Source: Capitulum mitella
Taxonomy: Eukaryota; Arthropoda; Thecostraca; Pollicipedomorpha; Pollicipedidae
Assembly: GCA_030062745.1 (NCBI GenBank)
Contig: CP099839.1
Coordinates: forward strand, 43,784,796-43,848,795
Direction: 5' to 3'
DNA: 64,000 bases
Under the pieces are notes generated by a model that was not told where the DNA came from, did no database searches, and saw nothing but the letters and a program-made list of their open reading frames with translations. A program made the position numbers and the translations under genes. Positions 34,961-48,100 of this stretch are shown here, piece after piece. Position 1 is the first letter of the stretch; every line of letters starts with the position of its first letter.

Positions 34961-36119
34961 GATGAAAGGTGGGGAAATACCGTAGTCAGTGCCAAACTAA
35001 AAGATTATTCTTTATCGCGGAGATCTTTAAGTTAATGTAAGTCTCAGACAAAACAGTCTGGTTGCTTCCCTGAATGCTTGCTTGGGTTTTCGTAGGATTC
35101 CTGACGAACTGCTCTGCGACGGGAAGTAAATGTCGAACCAGAGTTCGCGCTGGCTAATTTTTCATTAGTGATGCCCACGGGCGCAGTCAAAAGGGGAGTG
35201 CCGGGGGCCCAGGCCCCCCTTAGGCCCGATTTTTTGTGAGAACCATTGCATGTCGTCTTCCCATCAGCCGGTTTTCGTTTAATTTCAGCTCACACCGAGC
35301 TCTGTGCTCATTGTGAACTGAGCCCCCTTAAGAAAACCCTGGCTGCGCCCCTGGTTATGCCATATAAGATTATTGAAATGTCTCGCTGTTCTGAGCGAGG
35401 TTAGTGTTTACGACCTGTTTATAAATTGGAAGCGTCAGTAGAAAACGCGTGCACTTCGGCGCTTTTATTTTCGAGATGTCGAAACGAAATGGCGAACAGT
35501 TTTTTGTTGATCACATGTAAACTTATAGGACACAAAGCCTTTTGGGCTCAGGCATTCAGAGTCTTGTCAAGGCTTTTCATACAAACGTCAGTCAGTCGTC
35601 ATTCAAGACGCCAGTCAGTCGTCTGATCGAATGTAAGGAATCAACATTCTTAGTCGTCAAGAATGTCTGGAATAAAGCAAAACGATTCCAAACCGAAAAT
35701 GCACCAAACAACGGCCGCCGGGACGGATGAGTGGTGGTGGTGCCTGGAGGTGGCCTTATCAACTAATGACTGGTGGACGTGGTCGACGTGGTCGGCAGCC
35801 GTTGATCCGTCTGACTTAACACGCGCACTGAAAGGGGGCACTTTTGTGCCTCTCACTTGTTTTTCCCGGAAATCTCAAGAACGGATCAAAGCTGGTTGCT
35901 GCTACTTTGTGACATTTATGGCGACTGAGTAACTCATCGATGGACGCAAAACATTCGAAAATCGGCCGGAAATTTTTCAAGTTTGAAGCATATGAAGTCA
36001 AACAAACATAACGAAAATAACGGTTGTCGATGATAAATAGGAACTTTGCAAAAGGGCCAGCGTTCTACGTAAGGTTACCGTTTGAACAAAATAAGCAGAC
36101 ATCATTCGGGCATACGTGA
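34961..36119. other. unassigned intergenic DNA
   Basis: No gene is recognised. At 35170-35350 a GGGGCGCAGTC...CCCGGGGGCCCAGGCCCCC segment, followed by TGGCTGCGCCCCTGG, has the look of a decayed repeat end. The open frames at 35542-35932 show no domain. Confidence 0.35.
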
Positions 36120-36711
36120 TGGATGTACCAAGACCAAAGCCAAGGTCAGTAAGGGTCAAGGTCACCAAAGGCCAAGGTCAAACAACTTGTGAGTTGATCT
36201 GGGTTTGCCTTGCAATGTGTCGGTTTGTATGAAAAATGCATTCAAGCACCCTAATAAAAACACGTGTGCGCACATTTATACGCTTATATACACCAGGATC
36301 AGTGCAGTTAAGGGCCATCAAAGGTTCAGGTCAACTATCTTGTGACTTGGTCCAGATTTGCTTTGCATCTTGTCTGTTTGTACGAAACATGTATTCAGAG
36401 ATCCCGATAAAAACACGTGTGCGCACACTGATACGCTTATACACACCAGGATCAGTGCAGTTCAGGGTCATCAAAGGTTCAGGTCAACTATTTCGTAACC
36501 TGCTCCAGATTTGCCTTGCGATATGTCTGTTTGTATGGAATAAACATTTAAAGATCCTAATAAAAACGCGTTTGGCACATTGATATGTTTATATATACCA
36601 GGGTCAGTGAGGGCCAAGATCACCGATTTTGTGATCTGGGCCGGATTTGCTTTCTAAAATGTCGGTTTGTGTTCAATATGCATTGCAAAGATCCCAATAA
36701 AAACACGCCTG
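36120..36711. repeat. about 4.5 tandem copies of a 138-154-bp unit
   Basis: The block CCYRATAAAAACACGTGTGC recurs near 36250, 36402, 36556 and 36695, with AGGTTCAGGTCAACTAT and GATTTGCYTTGC blocks between. The first partial unit holds TCAAGGTCACC. Units diverge towards the 3' side and the array ends in a microsatellite. Confidence 0.85.
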
Positions 36712-36712
36712 G

Positions 36713-36775
<63 letters not shown>
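36712..36775. repeat. (CA)n/(TA)n microsatellite
   Basis: A CA run (36712-36733) passes into about 20 TA repeats (36734-36775) at the end of the 150-bp array. Confidence 0.95.
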
Positions 36776-36777
<2 letters not shown>

Positions 36778-39158
36778 CGTTTTATTGCAATCAGGTCGTG
36801 TAGTTAAGCTCATAACGACTTGGGCGTAAACAATTGACGTCAAACTTACTCTGGGTTAAAAACTTCATCCAAAGTCAATGACCTCGCTTCACTTCTTTTG
36901 ACCTTGCGAAGGTTAGTAAACGCTAAGCGTGATCAAATGCACCGATGTTTGGCTATCTTCACTGAAAATACGCTAAAAGATGCGTTTAGCGCCATTGTTT
37001 ACACCCAGTCCAAAGCAGTATCCCTCGTTGCTCAAAATCTGATTAGCAAAAAATGAAAAAAATGACTCCATTGATCAATGACCTGACATGACCTTGGTCC
37101 GAAATCCCAAGACAAGACGCAAAATGAATGGAAATTGTCGTATTTTACGTTTTAACGCTCAAATACGTACCCTTTTCTCGCTTCGTTCCAAAAGCCGTAC
37201 GAAATTGAACGGTCCGAGAAAGTGTCCAAAATTGACCTTCTCGACCCCATTTGAACTTGAAGATATTGGCCTAGGGTAATGAAAATTGCACGCTATGTAA
37301 AACTTAATGGCGCTGTCGTACCCATAGAATTTCATGTCTGCACCTCTTTTCGGAATCGGAGGTGGGCACTTTGCGCCCTTCCTTCTAGTGCAGATTAGTG
37401 CGAAACCCCCGTGCACTGCGCGTGTTAATGTCTTTTGTTTGTTTTTATGTTGATCATATTGAGTTATATGGCAAATTTAGAGACGTGCTTTAATTTACGA
37501 GTTTTATTCTTTCGCACCGATCTGACCGCGTATACATGTCTTGTCACATTCTATGATCTATGAAAATGCATACGTTATTACATTATATATTTGTTTCTTA
37601 TATACCATGTATATTCCTATTATGTTAGTAGATGAAATGGTGCTTGAATAGCATAAGAGTGACATTAGTATTATGTCAAATACAAAAAGCTGAAGCTGGT
37701 TTGGGACCCCTCGTTCGAATTACATTGTCAGGAACTTCAACGTCAGGTGCATAACTTGTTCTCAGCATGTCCACTCCATTTAGCAAGCATTTCACATTCG
37801 TTCAACTATTTGATCTGGGTCAATATGCACAATTACTGTTTGTTGTTACGAGTGCTTACAGTGTTTCCGAATCATTGTTTAATTTCCTGTATCGATATAT
37901 ATATCGTTCTACGTGTGCGGTCTGCCTCTCATGATGACTGCTGCATGCCGTGCATGTCTCAACTAGCATAAACTAAATAATTCTCGTCGGCATTTTTCCC
38001 AATATAAAGCCACACGCCAAATGCAAGGCCATACATTCCGCATCCTTGCCATGAATGATTCGGCAATCATTTTTCGATCCATTTCCAGACGCATTTAACT
38101 CGCTGCTTTACACGTACTAAGCAGTCAGACAAATGTAGACCCAATGGGATTCTTCAGTCATGCGATCAGATAACCTGCCAGTTCCGTATATCTAAGTTAG
38201 AAAGTAGATCTATGGGCGGAGCAGGGGCGTCAATTTCTGTAAATGATTGGGGGACCGAGTCGAGGGTCTGACAACCTAACCTACTTCCAAATATGGTTTG
38301 CTCAACGGGTTTAGCCCACTTTAGTTTACCAACGGAAATTTACCGTTTTTTGCTACTATTTATCGAAAAAATGCATTTATTCCCATTTATTTAGGTATAT
38401 ACAGATAGAAGATAGAAGTGTAAATACACCGCTTTAGACTTTGTTCTCTATTTTCCACCCACCTCTTATCTGTTGCGGCCGTTCTTTTCGTTGTCATTAC
38501 TCGTTGACCTTTAAAACCGGCAGAAAATATTGGGTGGGTCCAAACCAACATTGGGTGGGCAAAAATCAACATTGGGTGGGACAGGGCCCTCTGAAAAGAA
38601 TACAAAACGACACCTCTGCGACGGGGTACGACTTGCTTGATTTCTCAACACCCCTATAAATTTCGACGACGTTTAGTGGCTGTTGCTGAGTTGATGTAGC
38701 GGAAAGCAAAACAGAATCAAAGAACTGATTCTACTGATACAGGGCACTACTCGCACCGTAGCTGCGGTCTAAACTTAGGTATGAATACCCCAACCATCGT
38801 TTGAATTTTGTCTTATTGCCGACGTTAGTGTCGATTTCATCGTTATGTAGACATAGTATGAGTTCATAGCTCTAACGGTGTGTGTGTGTGCTTCGTTAAC
38901 TACTGTTTAGATTGCCGAACTTTTTCGATTAATCCTCTAAAATATTTTAGATCAAAGCCATACCCGGGAATCTAAGGCAGTTAAAAATCTCCGAAAAATA
39001 CTTGGGCTGGAATGTTGCATGAATAGGTCTTGTAAAAACAATACTTTCATGTGCCATGCTAAGCGATGCCACACGTTTCACGCGTCAGTATTTATTTTGG
39101 TTTTCCAGTCGACCGATAAACCTCTGGTGGCACATGCGGACTTTTCCCGAAACTGCAA
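36776..39158. other. presumed upstream region of orb; nothing recognised
   Basis: No exon, transposon or promoter motif is convincing. GGTCA motifs near 36880-36910 and 37085 continue the theme of the repeats to the left. Upstream orb exons, if any, were not identified. Confidence 0.35.
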
Positions 39159-42100
39159 GTGAAACTCAGTGAAATGTCGGAAATTTCTCTTCTTTTGCAG
39201 AGTAACTTCTTGTTCCCTGAATTGCCAGCGCAGGAGAGTCGCCTGACGAATACCGATGCCACCAACAGCAACAATCTGGAGACGTTCCAGAAGATTAACC
39301 AGATGCTGGAGAACTCACTAGATCTCAGCAATCTGGGAGGCGACATGAAGCGCCGAGGGACTTCCGTTGGTATGTTTATTAATCCCGCGACAGTGCGGCA
39401 GCGCACAGCGTACTGTTGAGTTGGTGAAATGTGGATGAAACAGTAGGCCGTGACTGGGCCGATATTTCGCGGCCATTTTGACTGTCTTCACTTGCTAAGC
39501 TGTACTAATGCTTCCCTTGTGTACAGAATGTTCCATGAAATGAGATACAACACTCACTCCTGGCTGCAAGTGATGTTATTCGGCTGGAAGTAGAAAAACA
39601 TTAGTGGTAGTGCTTGCTGAAAGACCGCATACAGCGGCCTCCGCTCGATGTCAAGTCACTTCCCATCTTCATTCGAAAGGTGACAGAAATTGGAATTCCT
39701 GACGCTGTGAGTGAAAAGGAACAAAATTTTTTCCCCATTTCTGTCTCGTCGAACACCCGTGTAGAGGAGACTATCACGAAATCGTTTAATTCATGGCTTT
39801 TACTTGCTTTATCCTTTGCATTAAGTTCATCCCTTTCCTCGTCCGTCTTCTCCCCTCTTCCTTGTTGGCGTTTCCCTTTCATTTTAGACACGTTCATGTC
39901 TTTCCTCGTGCGCCTCTTCTCCCCTTTTTGTGATTGCCCTCGTCATTTTGCATCATTCCTTATCCCGGAATTTCCCTTTTCTTTGCTCGGTGAGGCATAG
40001 TCTAAAAAAGAAATGGCCACAATCTTTAATGACTTTTAGCATTTATCGAAAGGTTCATAAGAATAAAATCACCAAGCTATCAAGAAGAATAACATCAACT
40101 ATTCAGGATATTGGGTTTAACATTTGAGTTCACTGGTGTCATGAAATATTTATTCCATCCATACATTCATCCCAGCTGAAGATTTTTTTCGTGTAGTTTA
40201 GTTCCTCTCGGGGTCTCTTTTTAGAACCTGCTAAAACTAATTTAAAGGACAACATGGTGCCTGAATGATTTGGAAGAGGTGCAAAGCACTGCAAAAATTG
40301 AGGCGACATCGAAACTATATAGTTAGGTTTTCTGTTATACTAAATTGTACTATACAATCATGCCAAATAATTAATGTACATTGAAATTCATTTCAGACAA
40401 AATTTAACTGGTGAAAAATTCACCTTCAAGTAATTAGGTTGAAAACTTCAGCACCGAACTTTAGGGCACGTGACTCACGCGGCCGGCAGCGAGTGTGAGA
40501 GGAATTTTCTACGGAGGAATTTTTTCTTAGGCCAGAAATAAATATTAACTGGGGGCCGGTGGCCCATTGAGCTGGATATTGTTTTTTTTCAGCAACTGTG
40601 GAACATTTTTTGCTTCGGTGCAATATTTTATCCAATTCTCATAACATGAGAATAACTTTTGCGGCTTAAATTTCAATTATTTGTGCGTGCTACACCCAGC
40701 CCAGTTACCGAATAAAACAGTTGTCACCTATTTCGTCGACATCTGAAACAGCTAAAAGTAAACGCTACCGCACTGGTCGAAAATCTAGGCCCGCAGAAAT
40801 GCCGGAAGCGAGGACGCTGTTTGGTTCAGTCTGGTAGTTCAAAACGGAGCTCTTGGAATGCGAAAGTTCTGTTCATCGACTCTGCGGACCATTCATGAAA
40901 TTGCCATAGGAATGCGCTCAGCTCCATTTTATGTTCATGGTTCTTCCAGTCGCTAGTATAGGCAGTCAGCTGACTGACTGATTTCCGGACACTTACTTTG
41001 ACATTTGACTTTAGAATGTTTACGATGTACTAAAATTGGCAGGGCAAAACCAAACTTGACATAGCAGAAAAGACAAAAGCGAAACAAAAAAGCGAAACAA
41101 AACGAAACAAAACGAAGAAACAAAATCCTGAAAACCTAATAAAAACAACAGATAAAATTACTCTTGGTCATCTGGGCACACGTTGCTTCATACTATTAGG
41201 GCACTTCGGCACTTTACGAGGACCCTTTTGTAATGTGCTGATTCATAATCATCTTAAGTTTGATACTTTCCTGGATTCCCGTAGATGAAATCTGTGCACC
41301 ACTGTTCAACAAATTGCAGCTGTCTTCGCTTTAAGTTTACGATGGCTCATAACAAACAATTATTTTGACTGCAGTGGGAAGGTGTTTTCCTCGGAGCACA
41401 GGTGACATAGTACCGGATACCTTTTAAAAATCATAATCCCGTTGCAATAAACTTTACACAATAAACAAATGTCACTGTCACTAGAATAATGTTTCCTCAT
41501 GAATTATGTCTTACATGTATATGTGAAAGACATTGCATATTTTTAATGTGAGGTGTTCCAATAATTATATCCTGTCCCTGTCATAACAGATAAACGATAT
41601 GCACGGAACTGGTTACGGGAAGTCTGCTTGACGAACTGCCTATAATTCAGTCTTACTCCAGGTGCTGTGTCATGGAGACGAGGAGTTACTAAAACCATTA
41701 TGCTAGACCCAGCATTTAACAGGCGTGCCCGAATGCTGGCTGCATTGACGTACCCTAGAAGGCAGACGCACGTTTCTGGCAGCAAGCTCTGAACTCACGT
41801 CTGGAGCATGCGGAAGGCGTTTGACCGCACTTGCGACCAAAGCCGACTCTCGGCGGAGCAGGTTGCTGACGATGAAATCGCTGTGTCTCCAGACGGTCCC
41901 AACTGCCGGTCGGCGAGTCTGGAGGTGCGGCGCCGGTCCACACAGAACAGCGGTGAGTGGCGGCGTGCCGGGTGGCCGGGTCGCCGAGGCTGGCGAAGTC
42001 CGGCGCCGAGCAGGGTCCACCGTCCACCGTCCACCGTCCGCTGCCGCCGGCAGGCCGCCTCGACCCTCACCCCTTATCTAGTGCCGGCCGACGGGACGCA

Positions 42101-45100
42101 CTTTTGACCGAGACGTGGCCTGCGCGAGAAACAAGCTGTTGACTCGCTCCACTGTTTATCGACCATCATTCTCAGGGCTCTTTCGACAGCCGACAGTTGG
42201 CGCCAGTTTTAGTACAGTGGAGGTTTCGCGCCGGTTTTCGTGCTGCCGGATTTGGCATCGCTTTTGGTTTTTAATTTGGCATCATCTCCTAAACTGAGAA
42301 AAATGAGCGTAGACGTCATGCCTATTGAAATTCAGTGGCAGAATTGGTTGCTTCGAGTGGTCATCCCTTCCCATGTCCCCAAGGATTCGGAAAGTACCAG
42401 AAATGTGATTCTTTCAAGTAAGTGGAGCAGCTAATGCTGTGTTCCAAATGTGACATACTTGGCTCAATACAAGAAACGTTGCTAATATTCTGCATCAAGC
42501 AGGGTACAAGCGCTTACATGCAGTTTATTGTTAGTGATATTAAAGAATGTTTTATCGTATGGAAATATTACTTTATTAGTGAAACATTTTTCATTCACGC
42601 CTTCGACGGAGGCGACCTCATAGGCCCGAATGGTCTCTCAGTTGTTCACTAACGAATCACCTCAGGGCTACTCGGTATCAAATACAGTAGCAGACTTTTA
42701 CGTCATTCAGGTAAAAATATTTTGGGTGAATTTCTGTTTGATCTGTCCGTCAATCGCGCTAGAAACATCTCATGTCTGGTGGTACGTTATCTCAAAATTA
42801 AGACACGTTTAACTGTGCTCCCGGCAGGGGGCTGAATGCACCCTCCTCTAGTTTTTTACTTGCCAAATCAAGGGTTTTTGACGGAGCTAAGCGAAACTTG
42901 CTGACTTTTCCTTTCTATTCCCTCTACTTAATGGGACAAAAATTCGAAATTCCGTTTTATTCGGGGGCGGAGCCAGGCAACGTTTTTTGGAGGCCATTTT
43001 TGGCCCTGTTCAGGGTGAAAGGAAAATGACTGCCAAAACTGGCATTTTTAGGATAGAACTTAAAACCTTATATGAATGTATAGCTAAATAGTTGGGCAAC
43101 GTGCAAATACAATTTTGTTCATCTGAGGTCACTTTACAAGGTCAGGTCAAGATCAGTTTAAAACTTGGTTTTATGGTAATAGTTTCAGAGCTATGTTTTG
43201 AAATGCCAAACCCAGAATATATATGACATAGCAGAGTGCCCTCTACTTCTGTATTAAATTTCAGCTTGATATAGGTCGGGTCACGGAGTTATGACCTGAA
43301 ATGTCAGTACCGGTACCTTATAAGCCGTAAAATCGTTTTTTTAATATAATGAATTCAAATGATTGAAAACGTTTACAGATATGACATGAGATCATTCCAA
43401 GTGACTCTAGGGTCACTGTAGGTCATTTAAGGTCAAAGGTCACAAGTTGATCTGAAGAGCATGTTACCATGACTGTTCCCCTTTTTTCATGTACCCGGCA
43501 CCTATGCTAACATTAAACAACCATTGTAATACGATTTGTATTTCTTAGTCATAACATGACTAGCAGAAGCCAAAAAAGTGTTTTTACCCTTTTCAGTTGT
43601 TGAAAAACTAATTCTCCTATTTTTGAAATCCTGTGTACGCCGACGAATTTTCTCGAAATTTCAAATGTATGTACCAATGTTAAAACTCTCATTCATAATC
43701 TCTCGATTCATGCCCTCGATTCATGCCAATTTTATCGAAATCGATCCATAAACAACGGAGTTATAGGAAGTCCAGAAGTCCCCAATTTTGGCATTTTTGC
43801 TCCCCTGTACCCATCCCTTTCAAAATTTTGGAAACTTCGTTTTGTAAAATGTAGTTTACATCATGGTAAATCGATTGCCGTTTGTTGCGATGAAATCGGA
43901 TGTATCGTTTTTGAGATCTCAGGGGGAGGGGGCGAATCCACCCCCTGAGGAAATCGACCATACCGTCTAGCCCTCCGGGAATAGGGTGCAACAAGTACAA
44001 TACTGAAATATTGCTCCACCTCCGATAACAAATCGTAGAAATTCTGTAACACCGTGAAATAGCCTGTTGGCGCTTAAGATCAGTTTTCATAACATGTTCC
44101 CTCTTTCTTTGCGAAGATTGTACGGATAACAATATTTTAACAGTAAGAGACAAGTCGAAATAAAATCGAACATCACCTTAATGTCTGAGGTAACGCTGCG
44201 TCCAAGAAAACTTCACACGGGTAAGAAACCATTTTTATGCCTAAAATGCATAACTGCGAGAAGAAAATCTCACATGGAAGAAAGACTGACATCTCTAAAG
44301 CATTATGAAAACAACGGGATAGATTTCTGGGTTCTCACCAGTCCAAACGCCAGACTAGCATGGTAATGATGCAATAGTTTTATCGCCGCTCTAAGGAAAT
44401 CTGTACTGGGAGTGCACCCGCATTTAGTGTTGGGACTTTTTGCATCCCTTCTGATTCTTTGTGGAAAACTGATAACGTGTCCATAAAAATCAGAATGATT
44501 GCTTTATGACATCTAAGTTCTTGTCTGTGTGACGCCTGAGCGCTCTGGAACGACTGACATACCTGGGGCAAGCCTACACAAGGCCAAGTTATGCATTGCC
44601 CTAACTGTGCTTCACGGTGCTCGATGTCCCAGTTACATAGGTGGGCATCGTTACTAAAAAATGCAACTTCGTTACTCGTTACTCCGTTACTCAGAAAAGC
44701 CAGTCCGTTACTCGTTACTCCGTTACTATGCTTTAAAAAGTAACGGAAATTACCGTTACTCCGTTATTCCGTTACTTTTTTAAATGCAGTGAAAACCAAG
44801 CGAACGCGGGTTTTAAGTCTTTTATGTTGCTTTGTGGTTGTAAAACGCATTCCATATACAAAGGGAAGAAACAAAAAGCGCTTACCCAAAACACTCCGCT
44901 AGCTGCCCACTGCCCTCACCAGCCGTTGTAGAGTCGGCGGCGCCGGGACAACAGCCGCGGCGGGTATTCTACCCCTGTGTTAGCCACAATGGTCAAACCA
45001 ACGAATTCCTTTTCATTGCCCGCGGCGCCGACGGAGCGGGAACAACCGGCGCTGGAGCGGACGCATGCAAAATGCGACAAACAGCGAACATCTATCGACT

Positions 45101-48100
45101 GGGTTTGATCAACAATGCCTCTCGAAGTATCCGCCCTGAACATAATGGTCTCCGTTCAGAGCTCGTTTCGGTCTCGCGAACTTCTTGTTTTGTTTTGAAA
45201 TTATGTGTGTGTATTAGTTTGTGTACGAGCGCGTGCGTGGAGGTAAGATTCCTGATACCCCTGACGTTTTTTTAATACCAAACGACGAAGGACTCAAAAA
45301 AAACATGACTGATATGGATTTTATTATTGTGAAATAAAAGACTAAAAAAAGGTGCTTTAGTACCTCCTCAGCACCCTTGAAAAGACAAATTAGCTATAAA
45401 AACATGGTCATAAGTAAGATGCAACGGAGGATGTTAGCCGTTCACAAGTGGAACATTTTGGAACGATGACGTGACCTGACCTGACCCCTGTGAAAGGCCA
45501 AAATTGATATCAATGAACTCGCTATTGTCTTACGGTTCAGTATATGTCGCTTAAGTTCAGCTTTTCAGGGACAGGGTACTGTGTCTATTTACCTAATTCC
45601 AAGGACGTGTTTTGACCTTTCATGGCGTCTGGTAGCCTCAAAATTGATCTGAGGTCAAAACTCTTGAATGTTTTCGTCTCGGTTTGACAAAACCTTTCTG
45701 CCGGTGTTTTCCTTTTTTCCGTGCGATATATGGGAGCCGAGATCCTGGGAGGTGCGGAAATCCGCGCTCCCCCTCCGGCCGGGCAAAGGGCATTCTGAGC
45801 CCGGCCGGAGACGGGTTAAAAACACGTCATTTAACCCTATTCCCTGTGGGGGGGGGCAGATTTTGCTACCCGTGTCTTTTTGCTTGTCCCACACTGTTTG
45901 CCGCAGCGCCAGAAGATTTTCTGGCATTTCATGGAATTGATACACACGTGTTTTGTCAACATTTAAAAAAAAATCGGTCCCGCAGGGGCGGTTCCAAGCC
46001 CCGTTTTCGGCGGTAATGTGCTGTGCGTGAAGCTGCAAAGTTGTGCGGTTCACTATCGTGGCATTCTGAGTAGAAATAAAGATCACTGACTCATTTATAT
46101 AGTCATACGCATCCTAAACAATGCGTATGCACACACATTTTCAGGCGAACGCACACCCAGGTACTGAAAAAATGGGGGAGCACACTATTGTGCTTATGGT
46201 GCCCTCCCAATTTTGTTTACCTGGATCCACCTCTGCGCTACATATAAACTTAAACTGGCTTGCTAGTTGTACATCTGATGTTTATATCACCCAAAACAAA
46301 CAAAAACAAAGGAAATTTCTTATTTAAAAAATCACCCTTCTTGCCCTTCCTGGAACTGCCTATGGTTTTCTATTTTAAATTTCAGCTTTCGGCATATAAA
46401 AGACTCGGACATTCCAAGCTGAACCGTGTTATTCCCATGAAAATTGGTTGGTAAACACGGCCGCAGTGACCTTTCAAAAATCTCCAAATTTTGAAGTTTG
46501 TTTGCCCCCACGCCCTATTTTCGCAATTTTTGAATTTTTGGGGTCCGGAATTGGAGATCTCGTTGAAACATCTTAACTGGCATTCATCCCATCAACATTG
46601 GACGAATGCATCTCGAGATCTCTGGAAGGGCGGGGAGGGGAGGGGGCAGAATTGGTAATCTTCGCCTTTCGGCCAATGCATATTTTTCGAAGGTGCAAAA
46701 GTGGCAACGGCTCATATCATGTTTGAGTTTGGGTCTTCACTGCTGCGTCTACAAAAAATAATGTGTCAGCCAAAAGGTGTTTCTGCCAGTTGATATTTTT
46801 TTCGGGAACGCAGGAGTGGTAACTCGAATCGCATGGACAATGTAGCCTGTCCTACAAGTTAAAAATGATTTAACCTAACCTAACCTAAAACCTACTGTAT
46901 GGTTGCGGGGATTGCCCTAGATGGGCATGTAAAACTAATTTTTTATTAGGTTCAATTTGCCTGTTTTTTGGTTTGGTTAGCTCGTATCGGCTGAAGGCAA
47001 ACATGTGTCAACTGAATCAAAATTCAAGGGTTACCTAACCAAGTCAGTTTACACATCCAGTAAGGGCCAGTGCTTAGAAAAATACCTGAATGGGCTAAAT
47101 TTTTCACACAACTTGTGTTGCCACTTCCGCGTCTCCAAAAATTACGCGTAAGCGTCGGCCGAAAGGTAGATTACCGCAGATCTGCCCCCCCCCCCCAGGG
47201 TAATGTGAATCTCACTGCCTGCAGAGAATATGGTTAAGGCAAATAGTCCAAGCAATAGTCGACAAGTTTCATAATTATGCTTCACTACTGACAACTTATT
47301 GTGCACATTCTGTTCACACCTGGAAATACCGTAAATAATGCTTCCTCTTGATATGTGCCTTTAGGTTTGAAAGGCTACTCTTGTGACCCTTGATTATAAC
47401 CTCTTTCGGTCTGCACAGGACATACGTAAAAATGACGTTTTCCCCCTCCTCCTTAAACTCAAAGTACGTTTCTAGATGTGGCCATGGGTGACCCAGACCG
47501 GGCTCGTCCTCTGCCTCCGAGGCTGAGGCACCGTCGGACTCGGAGTCAAGGTTTTCGACCTCCAGTGACGACGTAAAGACGCCTTGATGGGACATTTTAG
47601 TGTCGGGCAGTTAAAATTTCAGGCCAGTCAAGAATCAATCACCACTCCATCGCCCCATGGACATCACAGATCCAAGGCCATGGAGGCAGTAATCATGTGC
47701 TCAACAGCCTTGAATGATCTTGGCGGGGAACCGTGTGGCGGTGGTAAGCAATCCGTGACTAACTTGAGACAACATTGAAAACTGCCGTCAGCTGGCTGTT
47801 CCAGTATAAATGGCAATAACTTTGATATCTTTTAGCTTGAAAAATGACGACTGGTTAATTTATAATTTTAAGCATAGGTGGGCATCCTTACTAAAAAATG
47901 TAACTTCGTTACTCGTTACTCCGTTACTAAAAAAAGCCAGTCCGTTACTCGTTACTCCGTTACTCTGCCTTAAAAAGTAACGGAAGTTACCGTTACTCCG
48001 TTATTCCGTTACTTTTTTAAATGCAGTGAAAACTAGGCGAACGCGGGTTTTAAGTCTTTTATGCTGCTTTGTGGTTGTAAAACGCATTCCATATACAAAG

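Noticed and set aside
42115-42297. Small plus-strand open frames downstream of the GC-rich patch as orb exons
   Set aside because: No acceptor/donor pair with compatible phase and no similarity to CPEB proteins.
46872-46888. Interstitial telomere from CCTAA repeats
   Set aside because: Only three units, shared by both hAT copies, so part of the element.
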